DNA of 58,789 bases, taken from positions 1 through 58,789 of the forward strand of contig SHYW01000016.1 of the NCBI GenBank assembly GCA_009692615.1, given 5' to 3'. Position numbers and translations under genes: made by a program. Each line of letters begins with the position of its first letter. The first letter of the stretch is position 1. This DNA comes from Deltaproteobacteria bacterium (GTDB taxonomy: Bacteria > Desulfobacterota > Binatia > UBA9968). The notes beneath the pieces are model-generated. The model did not search any database, was not told where the DNA came from, and saw only the letters and a program-made list of their open reading frames with translations. This document shows positions 52,675 to 58,789 of this stretch, one piece after another.

Positions 52675-54654
52675 TTAAGCCGCCTGTTTGCGTTGCTGCG
52701 CCAACCAAAACGAAGTGGCGACGAACGCGGCGAGCATCAACCCTTGGGCCGCCAAGGTTTCCACGGTCGGATAGATTCCCAACGTCGGTATTGCCGTCGG
52801 CGCGTTCAGCGGTGTGGTCGGCACCCACTGGGATGCTTGCAGCGCTTTGATGCCGTTGCCGGCGAAGATGAACGCGACTAGATAGAGTAATGTCCCGGTG
52901 GCGCTGAAAAAATATTTGAGCGGCAGTTTGAGGCCGAGTTTTAAGATCGCGAAGCTGGCCAGAATCAACATGCCCAGTCCCGCCGCGAGGCCCCAGAGCA
53001 CGGGCACGTGATTGCTTTCGTTCTGCATCCACAGCGCTTGATAAAACAGCACGACTTCGAAGGCTTCGCGATAAACGGCGAAGAATGAAATGCCGATGAG
53101 GCCAAAGATCCGTCGATTGGAAATTCCCGATTTAACTTTTTCTTCGATGAAGGCGCGCCAGCGCCGCGCTTCCGATCGGGTATGGAGCCAATAGCCAACG
53201 TAGAACAGCGCCAGGGCGGCGAAGACGCCGATGAAGCCCTCCATGCTTTCGCGGTTGCGGCCGCTCAGGGTCAGGAAAGTTTCAGTCGCCAGCCAAGTGA
53301 GGCCGCCGCAGATCAAAGCGAGAATCCAGCCGAGATGAATGTAGCGAATCACTTCCGGCGCGCCCATCACCCGCAGCATGGCGATGATGGCGGCGAGAAT
53401 CAGGGCTGCTTCCAGTCCTTCGCGCAGAATGATCAAGGCCGAGTTAGCGAAGGCGTAGTAGCCGGAAAAATTGTCTTCCCTGGCTATCACACGGGCGGCT
53501 TGGTCGAGACCGACTTCGATCTCCAGATGGCGTTTCTGAATCTCTTCGACGGACACGCCTTGCTTGATGGCGTTGCGTAGCTGGCCGAACAAACTTTCGA
53601 TGTGGTTGCCGAGCTGGGAATCTTTCGCTTTCAACGTCGGCTCGGCCAGTTCGTAGCCGTCGAGATAGGCTTCCACGGCTTTTTGATAGGCGGCGTCTTT
53701 GTCGCCCTTGGCGTAGATCGTCACCGCTTCGCGGATCAGGCCGCGGGCGATCGCCAGCGGTTCGCGTGTCTGCGCCGTGAGAATGCCGTAGCGCAGATGG
53801 GCGAGGAGTTTTAACGCGTCGCTTTCTTGGGTCGCGTAGGGTGTGAGTTTTTCGAGCAGCTGTTCGTCGGAGTGGGTCGCCAACAGTGCGCTGGTGGTGA
53901 ATTCTCCCGGCAAGTTTTTCGTTTGGAACAATGCCGCGCCCGCTTTGGCCGCGTCCGGTGAAAAGCGCAGAGTGAATACATAAAAGGCCACCTGCCAACG
54001 CTGTTCGTCACTCAGCGCCGCGAAGGAGGCCATCGCCGTGCCCTGAATGCCGAAGCTTGCCGCGTTGAACGCTTTGAACGGCGACAGGCCGCCAATACGC
54101 TCTGGATCGGTGAAGTTGGCTGGCGGCGGCGTTTTCGGATTCATCGAGTTGCGCCCATCGCCGTCGCCTTTGCCGCTGGCGCCATGGCATTGGGCGCAGT
54201 TTTCATCGTAAAGCTTCTTGCCGTCGGCCAACGCCGGGAGGCGGCGCGGATAGGGAACGATTTGATAGGCGGTGAGCAGTTTGTCCTTGGCACTCTTGGC
54301 AAGCTCGGCGACGGTTTTCGGATCGGCTTTGCGCTCGATCAGATCCGCCAGCGATTTTACCTCGGCTTCGACGCCGGCCTTGTCGCCCTGGTCGAGTTGT
54401 TTCAATTGATCGACTAGCTCAGCACCGCGTTTGGCGAACTCCTGCATCTCGGCGTATTCGTCTTTGCTCAGCACTTTGCCGTCTTTGACCGAGTTCTTGT
54501 AGTCGCTGCCGAGATAGTCGAGCAGGGCGACCAGTTTTTTGGCGTGATCTTGAGCGTGAGCTGGCAAACCGATCAGCAAGAAGATCGCTAGGCTCATCCA
54601 ACGCAAGCGGAGCGCAGATGGTTTCGATGGGATGCCGCGGTTGCGATGGTTCAT
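52675..54654 (-). CDS. Cytochrome c-FTR1 iron permease fusion
   Basis: A 659-residue inner-membrane protein. After a signal peptide (ending PAHAQ) comes a helical periplasmic region, then a c-type heme site C153-x2-C156-H157 in ENCAQCHGA, and then the FTR1 permease with about seven membrane helices. It has the two REGLE-type motifs: REGLEAALIL near residue 410 and REAFEVVLF near 537. FTR1 permeases import ferric iron, and the cytochrome part would couple iron oxidation to uptake, as in EfeUOB-like or P19-FTR systems. It is divergent from a DtxR-family gene. Confidence 0.92.
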   Translation of the reverse strand: MNHRNRGIPSKPSALRLRWMSLAIFLLIGLPAHAQDHAKKLVALLDYLGSDYKNSVKDGKVLSKDEYAEMQEFAKRGAELVDQLKQLDQGDKAGVEAEVKSLADLIERKADPKTVAELAKSAKDKLLTAYQIVPYPRRLPALADGKKLYDENCAQCHGASGKGDGDGRNSMNPKTPPPANFTDPERIGGLSPFKAFNAASFGIQGTAMASFAALSDEQRWQVAFYVFTLRFSPDAAKAGAALFQTKNLPGEFTTSALLATHSDEQLLEKLTPYATQESDALKLLAHLRYGILTAQTREPLAIARGLIREAVTIYAKGDKDAAYQKAVEAYLDGYELAEPTLKAKDSQLGNHIESLFGQLRNAIKQGVSVEEIQKRHLEIEVGLDQAARVIAREDNFSGYYAFANSALIILREGLEAALILAAIIAMLRVMGAPEVIRYIHLGWILALICGGLTWLATETFLTLSGRNRESMEGFIGVFAALALFYVGYWLHTRSEARRWRAFIEEKVKSGISNRRIFGLIGISFFAVYREAFEVVLFYQALWMQNESNHVPVLWGLAAGLGMLILASFAILKLGLKLPLKYFFSATGTLLYLVAFIFAGNGIKALQASQWVPTTPLNAPTAIPTLGIYPTVETLAAQGLMLAAFVATSFWLAQQRKQAA

Positions 54655-54815
54655 GGGAGTCCAAACCGGTGTAAGCTCATGGTGCAGGCAATTTTTTTGG
54701 CGCCGACTGCTACTTTTCTTCCTTGATCTAGTTCGACAAATTTAATATAAGTTGGTAAATAAAAACTAGTTTAGATATCAATCATTTCGTTCATTAGCTT
54801 AGCGCAATAATAATT

Positions 54816-54831
54816 GTTCGTATACTCGAAC
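54816..54831. promoter_or_regulatory. Candidate operator/promoter of the DtxR-family gene
   Basis: GTTCG-TATACT-CGAAC is an inverted repeat whose centre TATACT is a good -10 match, 25 bases before ATG 54852. A repressor bound here would block transcription, giving autoregulation. No good -35 is visible (CTTAGC at the right spacing). It is also close to the divergent FTR1 gene, so it could control both. Confidence 0.4.
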
Positions 54832-54851
54832 TTTAAAAGTTTGTCAATTGT

Positions 54852-55517
54852 ATGGCCGAGCCCAAAATAACCCATGTGCTAGAGGATTACCTCAAAGCGA
54901 TCTATGTGCTGACGGAAGAATCTCAGCCGGTGATCGCCGCCCGCATGGCGGCCGAGACTGGCGTGTCGGCGTCGACCATCTTCGCAACCCTGCGGCGTTT
55001 GGAAAAAGATGGTTATGTGACGGTTAACAAGCGCAAAGAGATTCATCTGACGGCTGACGGCAGGAAGATCGCCGAGAAGATTGTCCGGCGCCATTTCTTG
55101 ACTGAACGATTTTTGACGGACTTGCTCGGTTTAGATTGGGTAAAGGCCCACCAAGAAGCGCATCGTTTGGAACATGCGATTTCTCAGGAAGTCGAAGAAC
55201 GGCTGGCCAAGCTGCTCAACAACCCGACGACTTGTCCCCATGGCAATCCGATTCCAGGCGCGAGTCAGGGCGCCTTGACCAAAACCATTCCGCTCAATGA
55301 AGCGATTGACGATCAGATGGTGGAGCTGGACTATATTACTGAAGGCGGCGAGCGCGACGTGCGTTTATTGGCATTTCTCCAAGATCACGGCTTGGTGCCT
55401 GGCGCTCGGGTTCAGGTGATCGATGTCGCGCCGTCGTTGGGTATGATGACGCTCAAAGTGGCGGACGACCAATTCTCTCTGGGAATCGAGGCAGCAAAAA
55501 AGATCCGCGTGCATTAG
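54852..55517 (+). CDS. DtxR/IdeR/MntR-family metal-dependent repressor
   Basis: A 221-residue regulator: a winged helix at 1-70 (SASTIFATLRRLEKDGYVTVN), a dimerisation domain with metal-ligand-like residues (FLTERFLTDLLGLDW, HQEAHRLEHAISQEVEERL), and a C-terminal SH3-like FeoA domain (about 150-221). Iron-type (IdeR/DtxR) or manganese-type (MntR) specificity cannot be decided from sequence alone; the divergent FTR1 gene favours iron. Confidence 0.9.
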   Translation: MAEPKITHVLEDYLKAIYVLTEESQPVIAARMAAETGVSASTIFATLRRLEKDGYVTVNKRKEIHLTADGRKIAEKIVRRHFLTERFLTDLLGLDWVKAHQEAHRLEHAISQEVEERLAKLLNNPTTCPHGNPIPGASQGALTKTIPLNEAIDDQMVELDYITEGGERDVRLLAFLQDHGLVPGARVQVIDVAPSLGMMTLKVADDQFSLGIEAAKKIRVH

Positions 55518-55540
55518 CCGGGATCGGCCGCAATTAAAAC

Positions 55541-55816
55541 TTAAACCGCGCTAACCGACGGTTCCACTTCGCTGACGGCGCCGGCTTGCGCGCGCCGTTG
55601 ATCCAACTCGCCGGTGAGAAATTCGATCTGATCGCCGATCGGCGCATCGCGGTCGATTAAGATCACTTCCTGGCCATTAATCAAACAGCGGCCGCTATGG
55701 GCGCGGTAACCGGCTTCACGCAGCAGCTTTTCCGTGCGCACGAGGATATTCATTTCCTTGGCGCCGGCGATCAATTTTTGGAGGCGGATTTCCTGGCGGT
55801 TCTTGGGTTGTGACAT
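55541..55816 (-). CDS. Small hypothetical protein
   Basis: A 91-residue protein starting MSQPKNRQEIRLQKLIAG. Its body AKEMNILVRTEKLLREAGY followed by HSGRCLINGQEVILIDRDAP suggests a short helix then a two-strand unit. I recognise no family with confidence. The start is ATG 55816; ATG 55864 (MAALRDTL) is also possible. It is alone on the minus strand, convergent with the DtxR-family gene. Confidence 0.6.
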   Translation of the reverse strand: MSQPKNRQEIRLQKLIAGAKEMNILVRTEKLLREAGYRAHSGRCLINGQEVILIDRDAPIGDQIEFLTGELDQRRAQAGAVSEVEPSVSAV

Positions 55817-55945
55817 TGCTGACGTTTTCCAACGTCGAACCAAAGTATCGCGCAAAGCTGCCATGTTGTAAACCGTCTCGGCGATTTTCTTCTTGCAAAA
55901 ATAGTCCGCCCTGTTATCGTTCGGCCAACGGCAAGAGGGGGCGAT

Positions 55946-56782
55946 ATGATCAAAAACATTCTCATTCCTCTCGACGGTTCCGGGCATGCGAAAGCGGCGC
56001 TCGATTATGCGATTTGGTTGGCCCGGGGCTTCAACGGCACGCTGCTCGGCCAACATGTGATCGATACGGTGTCCATCGAAGGCACCTTCTTCCATGACAT
56101 TTCCGGTTCCTTAGGCTTCGAACCCTATCTCGATTTTTCCTCCAAGATGCGCGAGATTCTCGAAGAGCGTGGTAAGGCGATCCTCGACGATTTCGCCGCT
56201 GCCTGCGCCGCCAAGGGGCTGCGCTGCCAAACCTTTCTCGATATGGGACTGATCGCCAACGAAATCTGCGAGCGGGCGAATACCGCCGATTTGGTGGTCG
56301 TCGGTCATCGCGGCGTCAACGAGGAATTCTCCACCGGCTTGCTCGGCACCACCGCGGAATCGATTACGCGTAAATGTCCGCGGCCGATTTTCGTTTCGAC
56401 CAAGCAGTTCAAAACGATCGAACGGCCGCTGCTCGCCTACGACGGCAGCCAACGCGCGAGCTCAGCGATGAAGTCCGCGGCGGAGTTTTGTACCGTGCTG
56501 GGTCTGCCGTTAACGGTTCTCACCATCGCCAAGGAAGCCGCTATGGCGGAAAGCATTATGCGGCGCGCCAAAGGTTATCTCGGCTCCTATGCCATCGAAG
56601 TGACTTATGAGACCGCCCAGGGTTTTCCTGAGCAAAAAATTATCGAACGGCTGAACAACGCCAAAGCCGATCTCCTGTTCATCGGCGCCTACGGCCATCG
56701 GCGCATTATCGAGATGGTGCTCGGCAGCACCACCGAGTACGTACTGCGCAACGCCCCTTGTCCGGTGTTCATGAACCGCTAA
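55946..56782 (+). CDS. Tandem universal stress protein (UspA)
   Basis: A 278-residue protein with two USP domains. The first starts IKNILIPLDGSGHAKAALDYA; it has VVVGHRGVNEEFSTGLLGT, a G-x2-G-type site. The second starts RPLLAYDGSQRASSAMKSA and has GAYGHRRIIEMVLGSTTEY, a canonical ATP-binding G-x2-G-x9-G-S/T. Tandem USPs respond to stress and may bind ATP in the second domain. The next gene starts 36 bases later. Confidence 0.92.
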   Translation: MIKNILIPLDGSGHAKAALDYAIWLARGFNGTLLGQHVIDTVSIEGTFFHDISGSLGFEPYLDFSSKMREILEERGKAILDDFAAACAAKGLRCQTFLDMGLIANEICERANTADLVVVGHRGVNEEFSTGLLGTTAESITRKCPRPIFVSTKQFKTIERPLLAYDGSQRASSAMKSAAEFCTVLGLPLTVLTIAKEAAMAESIMRRAKGYLGSYAIEVTYETAQGFPEQKIIERLNNAKADLLFIGAYGHRRIIEMVLGSTTEYVLRNAPCPVFMNR

Positions 56783-56817
56783 GAGCCGTTGCCAATTCTC
56801 GCTTGAAAGAACTTGTC

Positions 56818-57624
56818 GTGAAATTTATCGCCGCCGCGGTGCAGATGGTTGCTTCCGATGATAAGGCGGCCAATCTCAAAGAAGCCGAGCATTGGCTTCG
56901 TCTCGCCGCCAAGCAAGGCGCGCGCGTGGCCGTGCTGCCGGAGGTTTTCATCTGGCGCGGCAGCAAGAAATTGGAAAGGCAATTCGCCGAAGCGATTCCC
57001 GGCCCGACCTCGACGCGGCTTGGCGAGCTGGCGCGCAAGCTCAAAATTTATCTGCTCGCCGGTTCGATCCTCGAAGCGATTCCCGACAGCCCGCAAGCTT
57101 ACAACTGTAGTCTACTTTTCGATCCGAGCGGCAATCTAATCGCGCGCTATCGCAAGATCCATCTGTTCGATGTCGATCTTGCCAATGGGGTTTCCCTGCG
57201 CGAGTCGGAAACCCGCGCCCATGGTTCCGAAGTTGTCGTGGCAAAAACTGAATTGGCGATCATGGGATTATCGGTCTGTTACGACCTGCGGTTTCCCGAA
57301 CTCTATCGCGGCCTCGCCGATGGTGGTGCTGAGTTGGTCTTCGTGCCCTCTGCCTTCACCGCCTTCACAGGTGCGGCGCATTGGGAAACCTTGCTGCGCG
57401 CCCGCGCCATTGAAAACCAAGTTTATGTGATCGCCGCCGATCAGTTCGGCAAGAGCGCCAAGAGTTTTCAAACCCACGGCCACTCAATGATCGTCGATCC
57501 CTGGGGCAAGGTGTTAGCCGAACTCGCCGACGGCGCCGGAGTTATCGCCGCTGAAATCGATCTCGACCATCTAGCTAAAGTCCGCGCCGAGCTGCCGGCA
57601 TTGAAGCACCGCAAGCTATTCTGA
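56818..57624 (+). CDS. Nitrilase-family carbon-nitrogen hydrolase
   Basis: A 268-residue amidohydrolase with the Glu-Lys-Cys triad in VLPEVF, YRKIHLFD and SVCYDLRFPELY. It belongs to the Nit1/Nit2 group, which removes deaminated glutathione or hydrolyses omega-amides. I use GTG 56818 (VKFIAAAVQM); the frame open from 56758 overlaps uspA. It follows uspA on the same strand and precedes a broken glutaminase. Confidence 0.9.
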   Translation: MKFIAAAVQMVASDDKAANLKEAEHWLRLAAKQGARVAVLPEVFIWRGSKKLERQFAEAIPGPTSTRLGELARKLKIYLLAGSILEAIPDSPQAYNCSLLFDPSGNLIARYRKIHLFDVDLANGVSLRESETRAHGSEVVVAKTELAIMGLSVCYDLRFPELYRGLADGGAELVFVPSAFTAFTGAAHWETLLRARAIENQVYVIAADQFGKSAKSFQTHGHSMIVDPWGKVLAELADGAGVIAAEIDLDHLAKVRAELPALKHRKLF

Positions 57625-57640
57625 GTTTCACGCCCAAAAA

Positions 57641-58708
57641 AACGTCACACCGTTAATTTTCTCGTCGCAAGAAATTCACGCCAAATACGCCAACAATTTT
57701 ACTGGCAAGGTAGCGACCGATATCCCGGAATTGGCCAAAGCCGACCCGAATTTGTTCGGCATCGCACTGGTCACCGCCGACGGCTATAGCTACGAAGTCG
57801 GCGATGCGGCTCATCCGTTCACGATTCAACCGATCTCGAAATCCTTCGTCTACGGTTTGGCGTCAGAAGATCACGGTACGGATTACGTTTTGACCAAGGT
57901 TGGGGTCGAGCCAACGGGCGAAGCTTTCCATTCGATTGTGTTCGATGAGCGCGACAACCGCCCGTTCAATCCGATGGTCAATGCCGGAGCGATTGCCAGC
58001 ACCGCTTTGGTCAATGGCGAGAGCGCCGAGTGACGGCTAGAGCGCGTGCCGCAAGCGGCCTATGTCAAGAACGTTTTGAGCGTCATGCACAGCTGCGGCA
58101 TGTACGACTACGCTGGCGAATGGAGCGACCGCATCGGCTTGCCGGCTAAGAGTGGCGTGAGCGGCGGGATTATCGCCGTGCTTCCCGGTCAGTTCGGCAT
58201 CGGCATTTTCTCGCCGCTGATCGATGATCAGGGTAACCGTTGTCGGGGTATTCAAGTTTGTGAAGAGCTTTCAGCGTGCTTCAAGCTCCAAATGTTCGGC
58301 GCCCGCACGACCACTGGGGTTTGCTTGCGCGGGAGTTATCGGGCCGCCACTGTGCGCTCGATACGCCAAAGGGGCAGTGTCGAACAGGCGATCCTCGATC
58401 GCAAGGGGCAGGGGATTTGCGTCTATGAACTCCAGGGAAGTCTTTTCTTTGGCGCCTTAGAACAGGTGTTGCGCAAGCTCTCGTCGGAGTTGGCAACCCT
58501 TGACTACCTCATCCTCGCCGTTAAGCGAGTGTTGGGAATCGATGAATGCGCCTTGACCTTGGTGGTCCAGTTGAACGTCTGGTTAGCGCATCAAGACAAG
58601 AAGCTCATCTTCGCCCATCTCTCGCCGCGCTTTGCCGATACGCTTAAGGAACCTCTGAACAACTGCCCTGGAAGCAGGGCAGCGGAGGATAGATCGTTTT
58701 TTTCGTAA
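57641..58708 (+). pseudogene. glsA: Glutaminase (GlsA) with C-terminal STAS domain, decayed
   Basis: The frame from about 57641 matches serine-dependent glutaminase: YANNFTGKVATDIPEL, FGIALVTADGYSYEVGD, VGVEPTGEAFHSIVFD and NPMVNAGAIA. It has no start codon near 57640. The nucleophile motif SxxK reads PISK (QPISKSF), so the catalytic Ser is lost. A TGA at 58031-58033 stops the frame, and about 100 codons are deleted there before RVPQAAYVKNVLSVMHSCGMYD resumes in the same frame. The rest ends with a STAS domain (VEQAILDRKGQGICVYELQG). Four lesions make this a certain pseudogene. Confidence 0.85.
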
Positions 58709-58789
58709 TGAGTTACAGTTTTTGCGAAGTTATATCAGATTACATTTTGCTCTCGTGGTTAATAGGGTCCTTAGTTTTGCCTCGATTTG

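Noticed and set aside
28627-58033. Alternative genetic code explaining the in-frame TAG, TAA and TGA codons
   Set aside because: All three stops are used normally at gene ends here (for example TAG for galU, TAA for tmk, TGA for cheA), and the affected genes have other lesions.

Overview
The window is a GC-rich bacterial chromosome segment from a Gram-negative bacterium: it has periplasmic and lipoprotein signal peptides, type IV pilus minor pilins, a Wzm/Wzt-type polysaccharide exporter and a tripartite-tricarboxylate-type binding protein. The gene mix (CheD, TTT binding protein, DUF3501 next to rubrerythrin, cytochrome c/FTR1 permease, dispersed CCCCCTTT hairpins) suits an uncultivated Deltaproteobacteria-like lineage (Desulfobacterota/Binatota type). 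That placement is inference; no rRNA is present.

Layout. (1) 1-2000, minus strand: response regulator, cheD and a cheA cut off at its 3' end by sequence that looks like an insertion-sequence end. (2) 2490-5190, plus: a candidate sigma-54 promoter, a long coiled-coil protein and a KaiC-like ATPase with an altered Walker A motif. (3) 5200-10065, minus: YbjQ, an orphan solute-binding protein, an S4 protein, SurE, and a Tgt fused to an MnmC-like methyltransferase. (4) 10216-22078: CinA (plus), then minus-strand PepF, an ornithine-cyclodeaminase-family protein, and a long housekeeping run (tRNA-binding domain, alr, purH, purD, purE, tsaC, a small lipoprotein), followed by a methyltransferase. Several palindromic repeats lie between these genes. 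(5) 22100-23450: a lower-GC island with unrecognised genes, one apparently frameshifted, bounded by an imperfect direct repeat. (6) 23450-30530: rubrerythrin/DUF3501, a Tat-exported metallo-beta-lactamase-fold protein, DksA, galU whose stop codon lies inside a tRNA-Ala gene, a decayed lasso-peptide maturation cluster, a terC pseudogene, YkvA, a GST and a free lipoyl domain. (7) 30650-39970, plus: an envelope-glycan locus with a membrane glycosyltransferase, a broken GT2, a methyltransferase, three GT4 enzymes and an ABC exporter. (8) 40000-47640, plus: prepilin peptidase and two consecutive minor-pilin cassettes (FimT/PilV/PilW/PilX order), then a response regulator. (9) 47726-51667, plus: tmk-holB-metG-tatD. 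(10) 51660-55517: iron uptake (DUF4198, Com-like zinc ribbon, cytochrome c-FTR1 permease) divergent from a DtxR-family regulator. (11) 55541-58708: small protein, UspA, nitrilase-family amidohydrolase and a glutaminase-STAS pseudogene.

How the parts relate. The chemotaxis, KaiC-like and pilus genes point to surface motility, and two of these units carry candidate sigma-54 promoters. The glycan locus makes and exports a polysaccharide. MetRS (49347-50879) lacks its C-terminal tRNA-binding domain, which occurs as a separate gene at 20193-20537. The most unusual items are the Tgt-methyltransferase fusion, the coiled-coil/KaiC-like pair, the galU/tRNA overlap, the lasso remnant and the paired pilin cassettes. 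Several genes (GT2, terC, glsA-STAS, the island lipoprotein, the asparagine-synthetase-like gene) carry stops, frameshifts or deletions, so either decay is active here or the assembly contains errors.
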